Shown: positions 14,113 to 22,288, numbered from the stretch's first letter. The stretch: 23,559 nt of DNA from Magnetococcales bacterium (GCA_015232795.1 JADFYX010000009.1:1-23559); one strand, 5' to 3'. Program-made: numbers and translations. Notes: generated from the sequence alone by a model not told the origin.

Positions 14113-15171
14113 TTAATTGGTTGGAGTCTGGTTTAACCCCAAATCTCTTAGTATGGTTTGCGCACGATGGCTGAATCTGTGGTTATTTAAACTCTTAAGA
14201 TATCCGGCACGGGCAATTTTTTTGCACTCATCGGGACGAGATAAATAGTACTTAATTTTTTCTACCAGCTCCTCTTTTGTAGAGTAGCAGACCACCTCTT
14301 TATCCTCTTTGAAATATTCTAAAACTCCTGGTCTTCTCTCCACTATTTGAAAAGCACCACTTGCACAAATCTCAAATAAATTAGAGTTAACCATATCATC
14401 ATCCATATATATTTCAGCATCTTGGTGAACAATTGCAGAGTGTATGTTCAACACAATACGGCTCTGCTTATAGACAGCTCTGGTTTCTGACAAGGGAAGC
14501 CAACGTCCCTGTTCTTGTAAGGCGTTGGCTATTACAGGAATTTCACTAAACTTGTGCCAGCCAAAACCCCATATTTTGAGATTTATATTGTTGTTCAAAA
14601 GATATTCAACTACCCGTCTTCTGTTATCATAAGGAAATCCCATATAGACGATATCGAATGATTTTTCATTGTTTTGAAAAACTTCGGAAGATTCTGGGTA
14701 TTCACAACCCACAGGTAGGTAAGAGCAAGAGTTTATGCCACTTTTAGCAAGATCTTCACGTAAGAACTGTTTTTGATAGGTTAGAACATGATCATAGGGT
14801 TGGAGAAGTTCTTGCCAATTTAGCCGTCGATAATCTTCCACAAACCAATGCACCACCTTGATACCCAGTTTACGGAGAAGTGCAATAAAATATGGGGAGA
14901 TGGGTGTTAAGGTTAAAATAATAATCACATCAGGGCTGTTTTCAACAGATTTTGTAATAAGATGCTGGGATATGATTTCGTTGAGCAATCCATCATCGTT
15001 GGACTTTAACAAAGAATCAAAGTTCTGCTTGATCAAACCAAAATCAAAAAGGGTGACCTCTACATTTGGCAGTTCACAAAAGCCAGTATACAACCCTTTA
15101 CCAACAGCATCAGCACCTCCACCACGCTCAAGACCTGGGGTAACAATCACTATTTTTTTAGCAGCTTTCAT
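14113..15171 (-). CDS. CgeB-like glycosyltransferase (GT-B fold)
   Basis: The 352-residue protein has a GT-B architecture. The N-terminal Rossmann domain starts with IVIVTPGLERGGGADAVGKG, and the C-terminal nucleotide-sugar domain has VYMGFPYDNRRRVVEYLL, then RIVLNIHSAI and NLFEICASGAFQIV, PGVLEYF and the final spore-coat CgeB-like segment RPDECKKIARAGY. The late E-x-x-A-S/C-G pattern with glutamate at the donor site is typical of retaining GT-B enzymes. Acceptor and sugar are unknown. It is the first gene of a two-gene minus-strand unit with the methyltransferase and would modify a surface glycan or protein. An AAGGGA lies about 13 bases upstream of the ATG, so ribosome binding is weak. The 227-base gap to the divergent receptor gene should hold the promoters of both. 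Confidence 0.8.
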   Translation of the reverse strand: MKAAKKIVIVTPGLERGGGADAVGKGLYTGFCELPNVEVTLFDFGLIKQNFDSLLKSNDDGLLNEIISQHLITKSVENSPDVIIILTLTPISPYFIALLRKLGIKVVHWFVEDYRRLNWQELLQPYDHVLTYQKQFLREDLAKSGINSCSYLPVGCEYPESSEVFQNNEKSFDIVYMGFPYDNRRRVVEYLLNNNINLKIWGFGWHKFSEIPVIANALQEQGRWLPLSETRAVYKQSRIVLNIHSAIVHQDAEIYMDDDMVNSNLFEICASGAFQIVERRPGVLEYFKEDKEVVCYSTKEELVEKIKYYLSRPDECKKIARAGYLKSLNNHRFSHRAQTILRDLGLNQTPTN

Positions 15172-15398
15172 ATCCCAGATGTCCCTTGCTGTTCTATTTA
15201 TATTTTCGCAATACCCTATCAGAAGTTACATAAAAAATCTATTAATAGCCTGGTAGTTAGAGCATTTATGTTGATAATTGAAAGAAAAAATAGTGAAAAC
15301 ATAGAAAAAAAGCTGATTTATTATTGCTTCCTTACCTTCCTCATATAGAATACGTTAATCAACCGAAATTGAGAAGAAAACCAAGGATAAAGAAAAAA

Positions 15399-18080
15399 AT
15401 GACAATGCAAAAAAAAATCACGGTACTTATTCTTTTAGCCGGGATAATCCCACTTCTAGTCATTGTCGGTGTGGCCCATTATCTGGCTTATGACTCTCTT
15501 GTGGATAGTACCCTTGTACAGATGGAGATGTTGCGGGCGACTAAAAAAACTGCTGTTGAGCAATATTTTGCCCAACGTAAAAAAGATTTAGCCCTTCTTA
15601 CCCAATCCATTGGCGATAGGCAAAGTCAGACAGAAATTGATTTAAGGCAGATTAGAGATTCCAACCAAAAACATATTGCTGATTATTTCACAAAAAGCCT
15701 GAAAGAAATCGAAAATCTTGCCAACAACGAAGATCTAGCTCAAACCATGGCAACTCTTGATTGGGTTTATCGCGAAGCAAACAAAAAAACAGATGGGGAG
15801 AAATGGACAACAATTGCCGAGAAGAAAACTGGGGGGCTGGAGAAATTCCGAGCTACCAATGGTTTTGAAGATCTCTATCTTATATCCCAACGAGGAGATA
15901 TATTTTTTACCGCATCCCGTGGTCCTGAACTGGGAACCTACGTAAAAGGAAAAAAAGGCAGACTTACCCCCTTAGGGCAGCTACTTAGCAAATCTCTTGA
16001 CAAAGCTACTTTCCAAGACTACCTACCAAGCAAAGTTAGTGGAGCCAAACCATTAGCATATTTAGCAGCACCGGTAAAACGTAATGACAAAGTTATAGGG
16101 ATAGTTGCGGTAAGCCTGAATACCCAAAAAATGCTCTCACCAATGCTTACAAGAGATGGCTTAAGCAATAAAGGGACAATCTATCTAGTTGGTCCCGACC
16201 AAAAATTACGCTCTACTTTACTTGTCGGCTCGGAAAAAACCGCCCACAAAGCCCCCTACTCCATCAATAAAGAGGCGGTTGAAAAAGCTCTTGTTGGGGA
16301 TACAGGTTCTGGCATAATTGCAAACAGAGGCAAGCCCCGTTTGGCAGCATGGAAACCGTTAATGGTAGGGGAAACTACCTGGGCTATTATTACCGAGACT
16401 GATCCAGAGGAGTCCTTTGCAGGCTCTAACACAAAAGGTTTGGATAAATCATATCTAGATGCCACGGGCTATTATGATCTTTTTCTTATTAAACCCAACG
16501 GGCTGGTTTTTCACACTGCTGCCCACCAAAGAGATTATGGAACCAACCTTCTTAACGGACCCTATGCGGATTCATCCCTTACCAAACTACTGAAAACAGT
16601 GTTAAAAACCAAGAAACCTGGTATGACGGATATATCTCCCTATGCACCGAGTAACGGCGAGCCATCTGCATTTATGGCAGCACCTATTATTCACAACGGT
16701 ATAATTGAAATGGTGGTTGCTTTGCAATTGCCAATTGAAGAGTTAACTCAAATTCTTGCTCCTGGTAAAAATTTGGGTAAAAATGGCGATATATATCTAG
16801 TTGGTCCCGATAAAAGGATGCGTTCTGACTCCCGCCGTCATCCCGAAACCCATTCGGTTTCGGCCTCTTTTAACGGCTCTATGGAAAAAAATGGAAAAGA
16901 TATACCAGCAGTGGTTTCTGCTCTAAAAGGCGAGAGTGGCACTGTTAACAGTAGTGATAATTCAACTCTTTATGCCTATACACCCATTTCATTCAACTCT
17001 TTTAACTGGGCTTTAATACTTGAGAGTGGCCCTTCTGGTGGTGGTGGGGTGTTGTCCAAAATTATCAACAATCTGAATATTGTTGTTTTATGTTTAATAC
17101 CTTTGCTGGTTCTGTTGGCCATTTTTGGCGCAAAAAGTACCGTCAATCCTTTAGCAGCTTTTACTGAACTAATAGCCCAACTATCTCAAGGAAACTTTGC
17201 TGCAACCCTGCATAGCAGACATCAGGGAAATATGGGTAATTTAGCAAATCAAGTTATAGAGATGACCGAACGTCTAGGACAGACGAGTGTTAATATTCGT
17301 AGGGCCGCGACTGAACTTATTCAACAAGGTCAAGTACTGGCAAAAGTTGCTAAAAACCAAAATCCAGTTCCAGTTCAAAACGAAGTTGTTAGCGATAGCG
17401 ATAGTGTTAATGTAGATATCGACCTAGAACCTATTATAGACACCATAAATGCCCTTGCCACCTCATTAGAAAAAGAGAACAGCCAAGCTTTAGCCACAGA
17501 ACAGACAGTTGAGATGACCTCTATGGATATTGCTGAGGGTAGCCAAGCTATAAACGAAGCGGTATTAGCCAGCCGTGATGTCTCTGAAAGAATATTTGTG
17601 ATAGAAGAGGCCTCTCGACAACTACGTTTGATGGCTATGAATGCTGCTATTGAAGCTGCCCGCTCTGGGGTAACCAGTGAGGCGTTTGTTGAGACGGCAA
17701 AAGAGATGCGACGCCTAGCAGAAAAGAGTCGTATAGGTGCAAGTGAAATTCATCGCCTTTCCACCGCAAACACTCGTGGCACCAAACAAGCTGGTGAGAT
17801 ATTAACAAATTTATCCCCTGTTATTCGTAAGAGTATCGAGCTTATTCAAAAACATTCTGCGGATAGAAAAGCGCAAAAAGAGCAGTTAAAAAATCTGTTG
17901 GTTGAGCTAAAACAGCTAGATCAACAAAGACCTGTAGAAGCGCAAACTATTACAGAAAAACCGGGAAAAATTTCTCTATCTAATAAAGATATTGAAAAAC
18001 AAATTGCTAAATTAAATCAAAAGTCCCAAGCATTGTTAGAGGCTTTGGCTTTTTTCATTCCACCTGAAGAGGAACTTTAA
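15399..18080 (+). CDS. Methyl-accepting chemotaxis-type receptor with two tandem double-Cache modules
   Basis: An 893-residue membrane receptor. Membrane helix 1 spans about residues 7-27. The large periplasmic part runs to about 555 and contains two copies of one unit: 153-335 and 358-543. Each copy has a distal part (FEDLYLISQRGDIFFTAS versus YYDLFLIKPNGLVFHTAA) and a proximal part (GTIYLVGPDQKLRS versus GDIYLVGPDKRMRS). Membrane helix 2 is at about 558-578, then a HAMP-like region and a shortened signalling domain with the hairpin tip AMNAAIEAARSG (746-757) and MRRLAEKSR. The tip is only partly like the CheA/CheW-binding consensus, and no C-terminal CheR-binding pentapeptide is present. 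The frame is open to 15324, but 15399 follows AAGGA (15383-15387) and gives a normal membrane-anchor start. No chemotaxis genes are adjacent. Confidence 0.88.
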   Translation: MTMQKKITVLILLAGIIPLLVIVGVAHYLAYDSLVDSTLVQMEMLRATKKTAVEQYFAQRKKDLALLTQSIGDRQSQTEIDLRQIRDSNQKHIADYFTKSLKEIENLANNEDLAQTMATLDWVYREANKKTDGEKWTTIAEKKTGGLEKFRATNGFEDLYLISQRGDIFFTASRGPELGTYVKGKKGRLTPLGQLLSKSLDKATFQDYLPSKVSGAKPLAYLAAPVKRNDKVIGIVAVSLNTQKMLSPMLTRDGLSNKGTIYLVGPDQKLRSTLLVGSEKTAHKAPYSINKEAVEKALVGDTGSGIIANRGKPRLAAWKPLMVGETTWAIITETDPEESFAGSNTKGLDKSYLDATGYYDLFLIKPNGLVFHTAAHQRDYGTNLLNGPYADSSLTKLLKTVLKTKKPGMTDISPYAPSNGEPSAFMAAPIIHNGIIEMVVALQLPIEELTQILAPGKNLGKNGDIYLVGPDKRMRSDSRRHPETHSVSASFNGSMEKNGKDIPAVVSALKGESGTVNSSDNSTLYAYTPISFNSFNWALILESGPSGGGGVLSKIINNLNIVVLCLIPLLVLLAIFGAKSTVNPLAAFTELIAQLSQGNFAATLHSRHQGNMGNLANQVIEMTERLGQTSVNIRRAATELIQQGQVLAKVAKNQNPVPVQNEVVSDSDSVNVDIDLEPIIDTINALATSLEKENSQALATEQTVEMTSMDIAEGSQAINEAVLASRDVSERIFVIEEASRQLRLMAMNAAIEAARSGVTSEAFVETAKEMRRLAEKSRIGASEIHRLSTANTRGTKQAGEILTNLSPVIRKSIELIQKHSADRKAQKEQLKNLLVELKQLDQQRPVEAQTITEKPGKISLSNKDIEKQIAKLNQKSQALLEALAFFIPPEEEL

Positions 18081-18168
18081 AAAGGTTTTATAGGAACTTT
18101 CAGCTAGATAAATTTGTCCAAGTGTTGGGTAGTGGTCTTCAAAAATTGTTTTAATTGGAGAATTTGCC

Positions 18169-18489
18169 ATGAACGTCACTAAAAGTGCTAAAGGTAACCA
18201 TAAACAGCATTTAACCAGACACTCTCTAGATGTTGTATCACCCAAAGGAAAACATCTCTCTTGTGAAGATTGTCATTCTATTACGGATTTAACGGGAGTT
18301 GATACTCTTGTATGTGACATGGATGAGGGGCATTTGGATCTTACTTACAACCCAGAACAGATTCGCTTAAGCCATATTGAGCAACATCTGTTAAAACTGG
18401 GCTATATTCGCAAATTGGATCTATTTCATCAATTTCGCAACGATCTCGCCCATTTTTTTGAAGCAAACGAGGTCCGTGGTTGTCACTAA
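18169..18489 (+). CDS. Small Cys/His-rich protein, possibly HMA-like
   Basis: I do not recognise this 106-residue protein with certainty. The middle reads SCEDCHS (C32, C35, H36), then GVDTLVCDMDEGHLDLTYNPEQ and IEQHLLKLGYIRK. The last two stretches resemble the second half of a heavy-metal-associated (ferredoxin-like) domain, where a GV-x-strand, a turn, Y-(D/N)-P and a helix ending in GY are standard. The segment between the CxxC and the strand is much shorter than usual, so the first helix is missing or remodelled. It is rich in His (H11, H14, H18, H29, H36 and others) and ends in GCH. Metal binding is therefore plausible. There is no signal peptide, so the CxxCH is unlikely to carry haem c. 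GGAG about ten bases upstream of ATG supports translation. The gene stands alone after the receptor gene. Confidence 0.65.
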   Translation: MNVTKSAKGNHKQHLTRHSLDVVSPKGKHLSCEDCHSITDLTGVDTLVCDMDEGHLDLTYNPEQIRLSHIEQHLLKLGYIRKLDLFHQFRNDLAHFFEANEVRGCH

Positions 18490-18558
18490 AAAAAAGATCT
18501 GCTAGGTTGCCAGGGGATAATCTTTCTACAATCAAATTTATTTGGGGCGATCTGCATT

Positions 18559-18720
18559 AACCTAGATTCGGCAGTTGACGTTACGTGCATGGCGTAAGAT
18601 ATTGGTTTATCTGGTGTATTATGGAAAATTGCATTCACCTTACAGGTGCTGGATTTTCCCATGATATGCAAGGTTGATCAATAGCTTGCGTCGGGTGCGT
18701 GGCGACAACTGCCGAACCTG
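18559..18720. repeat. Long palindromic repeat, full-length copy
   Basis: The stretch folds back on itself almost completely: the ends AGATTCGGCAGTTG (left) and CAACTGCCGAACCT (right) are near-perfect inverted repeats, CACGCAC-type sequence continues inward, and the centre ends in CACCT-TAC-AGGTG at 18636-18648. Arms are about 79 bases each with mismatches. It lies in the 318-base gap between the small Cys/His gene and ubiA; bases 18490-18558 hold nothing I recognise. A short copy lies at 19763-19812. This looks like a non-coding palindromic element (MITE- or BIME-like); no transposase is present. Confidence 0.8.
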
Positions 18721-18807
18721 TATTTATGCAAGATGATCCAATAATTCGTGTCAAAACAAGAGAAAACACTCTTACAAAAAGTTTTGAGAAATATAGAGGA
18801 GAAATTA

Positions 18808-19752
18808 GTGTCTGGCACCCCCCCTGAACCAACCCCCCAAACAGTACAGAGTATTATTGTGCGCTATATTTTGGCTGTTCGTCCACCATTTTTGACTGCA
18901 AGCTTGGTTCCTGGGCTTATTGGACTGGCCACAGCAAATTTTTCCGGGATAAGAATAAACGCTCTAACTGCTGCTTTGACCCTTATCGGTCCGGTTCTGG
19001 CTCAAGCTGGTGCCAATGTGCTTAATGACTATTTTGATGATAAAAACGGCACGGACGAAATCAACACCGAGCGTTTGTTCCCTTTTACTGGTGGTAGTCG
19101 TATGATTCAAAATGGCCTGCTTTCCACACGGCAGATGTTAATCTTCGGTACTCTTTTATTAGCGACAGCTACCTTGATGGGTTTGGCATTGATTCCTATT
19201 GTCGGTCCTAAAATATTATGGTTTATTGTCGCTGGTCTATTTATATCCTGGGCATACTCCGCCCCCCCCTTAAAACTCAACAGTCGGGGACTGGGTGAGA
19301 TCTGCATAGCTTTGGCTTTTGGATTGTTTATTCCTCTAGGAGCGGATTTTGTCCAGCGTGGGGAGCTATCCATGTTGCCACTGATTGCCGGATTGCCTTT
19401 TGCAATGCTGGTGACCAACATACTTTACATAAATCAATTTCCCGACCGTAAAGCAGACGCTGCTGTAGGGAAAAATCATTTGGTAGTACGTCTTGGTGCG
19501 GATAAAGCCCGGTGGCTATATCTTATCATGGCTCTGATAGGCTATGTTTCTCTGGTGTTGGCAGTTCTATTTGAAAGCCTGCCGATCTGGGGGTTGCTAG
19601 GATTGATTTCAGCTCCTCTCAGTCTGTTTGCTGCCCACCAACTGTTAAACTTTGCCTCAACTCCTGAACGACTGGTTCCCGCTATAAAGATGACCATTTT
19701 AGCAACAATTAGTCATGCCGTTCTTATTTCAACTGGTTTGGTAATCGGCTGA
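18808..19752 (+). CDS. UbiA-family prenyltransferase, MenA-like
   Basis: The UbiA family transfers a prenyl chain from prenyl diphosphate to an aromatic acceptor inside the membrane. The protein of 314 residues has several hydrophobic helices. It carries both Asp-rich motifs: NDYFDDKNGTDE (N73, D74, D77, D83) and FPDRKADAAVGKN (D213, D217), the second followed by the typical HLVVRLG. The loop after the first motif reads RLFPFTGGSRMIQNG. This is closest to MenA-type DHNA prenyltransferases, but other quinone prenyltransferases look alike, so the acceptor is open. The longest frame begins at a GTG at 18748 without a ribosome-binding site; I choose the GTG at 18808, which has AGGAG at 18797-18801. 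It is converged upon by aroC, whose product chorismate feeds quinone rings. Both flanks carry palindromic repeats. Confidence 0.82.
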   Translation: MSGTPPEPTPQTVQSIIVRYILAVRPPFLTASLVPGLIGLATANFSGIRINALTAALTLIGPVLAQAGANVLNDYFDDKNGTDEINTERLFPFTGGSRMIQNGLLSTRQMLIFGTLLLATATLMGLALIPIVGPKILWFIVAGLFISWAYSAPPLKLNSRGLGEICIALAFGLFIPLGADFVQRGELSMLPLIAGLPFAMLVTNILYINQFPDRKADAAVGKNHLVVRLGADKARWLYLIMALIGYVSLVLAVLFESLPIWGLLGLISAPLSLFAAHQLLNFASTPERLVPAIKMTILATISHAVLISTGLVIG

Positions 19753-19762
19753 TATAGTTTGA

Positions 19763-19812
19763 CCTAGGTTCGGCAGTTGTCACCACGCACCGCCAACTGC
19801 CGAATTTAGGTT
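19763..19812. repeat. Short copy of the palindromic repeat
   Basis: CCTAGGTTCGGCAGTTG (19763-19779) pairs with CAACTGCCGAATTTAGG (19794-19810), mismatched or G-T at two or three positions, around a 14-base loop. The left half, including the loop's CACCACGCACCG, matches the right end of the 18559-18720 element (read in reverse), so this is probably the same family with the interior deleted. It fills the convergent gap between ubiA and aroC and abuts the aroC stop codon at 19811-19813. It may also act as a bidirectional terminator, though it has no T-run. Confidence 0.75.
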
Positions 19813-20899
19813 AAAAGATGTTTGCCCGGCTGCGATTTTGGAGGAAATGATCGGCTAGCACTATTGCAGCCATGGCTTCAGCAACGGGAACGGCTCTTAT
19901 ACCGACACAGGGATCGTGTCGTCCATGGGTGACTATCTCTTGGGCTTTGCCATTTGTATCAATGGTCTGTTTGGGTATATGGATGGAAGATGTTGGTTTT
20001 ACAGCAACTCTTACCACTATATCAGCACCACTTGAGATACCTCCGAGAATACCCCCTGAATAATTACTTAAAAATTTAACTCCATTTGGAGCATTTTTAT
20101 CTGGCACCATTTCATCAGCCATTTGCGACCCGGTGCCCCGAGCAGCAGCCATACCTGCACCTATCTCTACCCCTTTAACGGCATTTATACTCATCATAGC
20201 TTTGGCTAAATCGGCATCAAGGCGATCGATAACCGGTTCACCCCATCCTGGTGGAACACCTTGAGCCACCACTTCGAGCAGAGCACCTACGGAATCACCG
20301 TTATGGCGAATTTCTTCCATTAATTTTTCAAAACGGGGTACGGCATTTACATCTGGGCTAAAGAAGGGGTTTTTAGCAACTTCGGACCAATTCCAATTAT
20401 TGCGGTCTATCTCTTCTTCGCCTATGGCGACGAGAGCACCGACAATTTTCACTCCTACATGTAGCAGAAGTTTTTTAGCGATAGCACCTGCTGCTACTCG
20501 CATTGCGGTTTCTCTTGCGGAAGATCTTCCGCCACCGCGATAATCTCGAACGCCATATTTACGAAAATAGGTATAGTCGGCATGACCTGGACGGAAGGTA
20601 TTTTTTATTTTGGAATAATCTTTTGAGCGTTGATCGTTGTTTACGATCATAAGGCCGATTGGGGTACCTGTTGTTACGCCTTCAAAGACACCGGAGAGAA
20701 TTTGAACTGTATCTGGTTCTTTGCGTTGGGTGGTATATTTGCTTGTACCGGGACGACGGCGGTCCAGGTCTATTTGAATATCTGCTTCTGACAAAGGCAT
20801 TCCGGCGGGACAGCCATCGACGATTGCACCGATTGCGGGACCGTGGCTTTCGCCGAAGGTAGTGTAGCAAAACAGGCGTCCAAAGCTGTTTGCGGACAT
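19811..20899 (-). CDS. aroC: Chorismate synthase
   Basis: AroC performs the last shikimate-pathway step, converting EPSP to chorismate with reduced FMN. The 362-residue product has the standard opening FGESHGPAIGAIVDGCPAGM, then RRPGTSKYTTQRKE, GRSSARETAMRVAAGA and the late THGRHDPCVGIRAVPVAEAMAA. Length is normal for the family (about 350-370). AAAGGAAT about 8 bases before the ATG is the ribosome-binding site. Chorismate supplies aromatic amino acids, folate and quinones, so it has a functional link to the convergent UbiA-family gene. The gene is preceded by a 542-base region with a large palindrome and followed by the short palindromic repeat. Confidence 0.97.
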   Translation of the reverse strand: MSANSFGRLFCYTTFGESHGPAIGAIVDGCPAGMPLSEADIQIDLDRRRPGTSKYTTQRKEPDTVQILSGVFEGVTTGTPIGLMIVNNDQRSKDYSKIKNTFRPGHADYTYFRKYGVRDYRGGGRSSARETAMRVAAGAIAKKLLLHVGVKIVGALVAIGEEEIDRNNWNWSEVAKNPFFSPDVNAVPRFEKLMEEIRHNGDSVGALLEVVAQGVPPGWGEPVIDRLDADLAKAMMSINAVKGVEIGAGMAAARGTGSQMADEMVPDKNAPNGVKFLSNYSGGILGGISSGADIVVRVAVKPTSSIHIPKQTIDTNGKAQEIVTHGRHDPCVGIRAVPVAEAMAAIVLADHFLQNRSRANIF

Positions 20900-21135
20900 A
20901 AGATATTCCTTTATTTAAGCTGTGCTATATATAAGTAACTATTAAGATTGCACGACCTACACTATGTGTTTGTCTTGTGTGTTGTTGTGTTTTTTCTTTT
21001 ATTAATGGGGGTTCAGGGGAATCATTTCCCTGGTGGGTTTGGGCAAAGCCCAAGGTTCTGCCGTTGCTGTAATGCCGGATTTAAAAAGGATTTTTTTTGC
21101 TTTATAAAAAAAAATCCCCGGCTAGTATATTAATG

Positions 21136-21181
21136 AGCAGAGGATAAAAAAACCGTCCTTTTGGTTTTTTTATCCTCTGCT
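21136..21181. terminator. Perfect 19-bp hairpin inside the large palindrome
   Basis: AGCAGAGGATAAAAAAACC (21136-21154) pairs perfectly with 21163-21181 around an eight-base loop. The stem contains its own A and T runs, like a bidirectional rho-independent terminator. For minus-strand transcription leaving fabI toward aroC it would be the second of two consecutive stops. No long T-run follows outside the stem, so the terminator role is a guess. Confidence 0.5.
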
Positions 21182-21257
21182 AATGTCCTTTACCTACCAC
21201 GACTAGAATCAACTCCCAGCCCATAAATTAATCCAACCAGTTGTAGGTAAAAAACAT

Positions 21258-21304
21258 TCTCAAACCAAAAAAACCCTAAAAAGCAGGGTTTTTTTGGTTT
21301 GGGA
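21258..21304 (-). terminator. 17-bp hairpin inside the large palindrome, likely fabI terminator
   Basis: CAAACCAAAAAAACCCT (21261-21277) pairs perfectly with AGGGTTTTTTTGGTTTG (21285-21301) around a seven-base loop and extends by up to three pairs, one of them G-T. On the minus strand it lies about 140 bases after the fabI stop. It ends in an internal T-run and AT-rich sequence. It is a plausible terminator on either strand. Confidence 0.55.
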
Positions 21305-21441
21305 ATTAATATACTAGCCAGGGATTTTTTTCAAAAGCGAAAAAAATCCTTTTTAAATCTGGCTAAAAAGCAACGGCAGAACCTTGGGCTTCGCCCAAAC
21401 CCACCAGGGAAATGATTCCCCTGGACCCCCACTCGTTTTTT

Positions 21442-22227
21442 TTAATCAATATCTACTGACTTCATTCCAACCACATTAAAACCAGCATCAACATGCATAA
21501 TCTCACCTGTTATTCCCGAACCAAGATCGGAAAGAAGCAACAGAGCAGAATTTCCCACCTCATCCTGAGTAACATTACGCCGTAATGGTGAATGATCACG
21601 GTTCCAGTTAAGAATCTCTTTAAAATCTCCAATACCAGCCGCTGCTAATGTCTTGATTGGTCCAGCCGAAATTGCATTAACCCTAATACCCCTAGGACCA
21701 AAATCAGAGGCTAAATATTTAACACTAGCCTCCAATGCCGCCTTTGCAACACCCATAACATTATAATGGGGTATGACCTTCTCAGCACCATAATATGAAA
21801 GAGTTAATATACTACCCCCCTCCTTGAGTAACGGTGCTGCCTTTGCACTAATTGCCGTCAGCGAATATGCTGAAGCCTCAAGAGCTATGCGAAATCCCTC
21901 TCTCGAAGTATTATAAAAATAGCCCGTCAACTCCTCTTTCTGCGCAAATGCAATAGAGTGGACTACAAAATCAAGCTCTCCCCACCTCTCCCTTACCTCA
22001 GCAAAAACAGCTTCTATCTGCTCATCATCATTTACGTCGCAAGGTAAAACAAATGATGATCCAACCTGCTCGGCAAGAGGAAAAACCCGCTTTTTTAACG
22101 GCTCACCCAAATATGTAAATCCCAACTCCGCTCCCTCACGATGACATGCCTGAGATATACCCCACGCAATACTCCGCTCGTTAGCTAGACCAAATATCAA
22201 ACCCTTTTTTCCTTCCAACAACCCCAT
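21442..22227 (-). CDS. fabI: Enoyl-[acyl-carrier-protein] reductase FabI
   Basis: FabI reduces enoyl-ACP with NADH in the last step of the fatty acid elongation cycle. The 261-residue protein is a divergent short-chain dehydrogenase. It has LIFGLANERSIAWGIS at residues 10-25, where FabI uses this in place of the usual glycine-rich loop, then SIAFA and the catalytic pair Y-x6-K as YNVMGVAK. The first tyrosine is in LSYYGAEKV. The GGSILTLSYYGAE and GIRVNAISAGPIKTLA segments are family hallmarks. TAAGGGA six bases before the ATG is a strong ribosome-binding site. The 5' promoter candidate is listed separately. It would be sensitive to triclosan-type inhibitors in general, but no resistance change is judged here. 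Confidence 0.96.
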   Translation of the reverse strand: MGLLEGKKGLIFGLANERSIAWGISQACHREGAELGFTYLGEPLKKRVFPLAEQVGSSFVLPCDVNDDEQIEAVFAEVRERWGELDFVVHSIAFAQKEELTGYFYNTSREGFRIALEASAYSLTAISAKAAPLLKEGGSILTLSYYGAEKVIPHYNVMGVAKAALEASVKYLASDFGPRGIRVNAISAGPIKTLAAAGIGDFKEILNWNRDHSPLRRNVTQDEVGNSALLLLSDLGSGITGEIMHVDAGFNVVGMKSVDID

Positions 22228-22282
22228 AATTCATCCCTTAATTTTGTTGGTATATTTGATGAAAGAACACAACACACACTAC

Positions 22283-22288
22283 AGTATA
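22283..22288 (-). promoter_or_regulatory. Candidate extended -10 of the fabI promoter
   Basis: On the minus strand the sequence TGTTATACT gives an extended -10 (TGn before TATACT), about 55 bases upstream of the fabI ATG. The -35 region is poor (TTTAAA-like), which is usual for extended -10 promoters. A transcript start near 22276 is implied. The call rests on motif resemblance only. Confidence 0.4.

Larger units (their letters stand above)
21006..21431. repeat. 426-bp nested palindrome between aroC and fabI
   Basis: The left arm (21006-21134) and right arm (21305-21431) are inverted copies of each other with a few differences. Each arm contains smaller hairpins: CAGGGGAAT/ATTTCCCTG and TTGGGC-AAA-GCCCAA (loop GAA in the other copy), and a poly-A/T-rich hairpin of the GATTTTTTTT type. 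The 170-base centre holds two more perfect hairpins, listed separately, and TTTACCTAC (21189-21197) facing GTAGGTAAA (21243-21251). No coding region is convincing here. The remaining part of the 20900-21441 gap, 20900-21005, is AT-rich and should carry the aroC promoter, but I cannot place it. Confidence 0.85.

Noticed and set aside
18262..18276. CxxCH haem c motif in the small protein
   Set aside because: There is no signal peptide, and the following sequence looks like a ferredoxin-type metal-binding fold, so periplasmic haem attachment is unlikely.
18748..18807. N-terminal extension of the UbiA-family gene from the first GTG
   Set aside because: There is no ribosome-binding site there, while AGGAG stands six bases before the GTG at 18808.
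20948..21133. 61-residue plus-strand reading frame in the aroC-fabI gap
   Set aside because: It lies mostly within the inverted-repeat arm, has no convincing ribosome-binding site and its sequence follows the repeat.
18559..21431. CRISPR array
   Set aside because: The repeats are palindromic elements of unequal length without regularly spaced direct repeats and spacers, and no cas gene is present.
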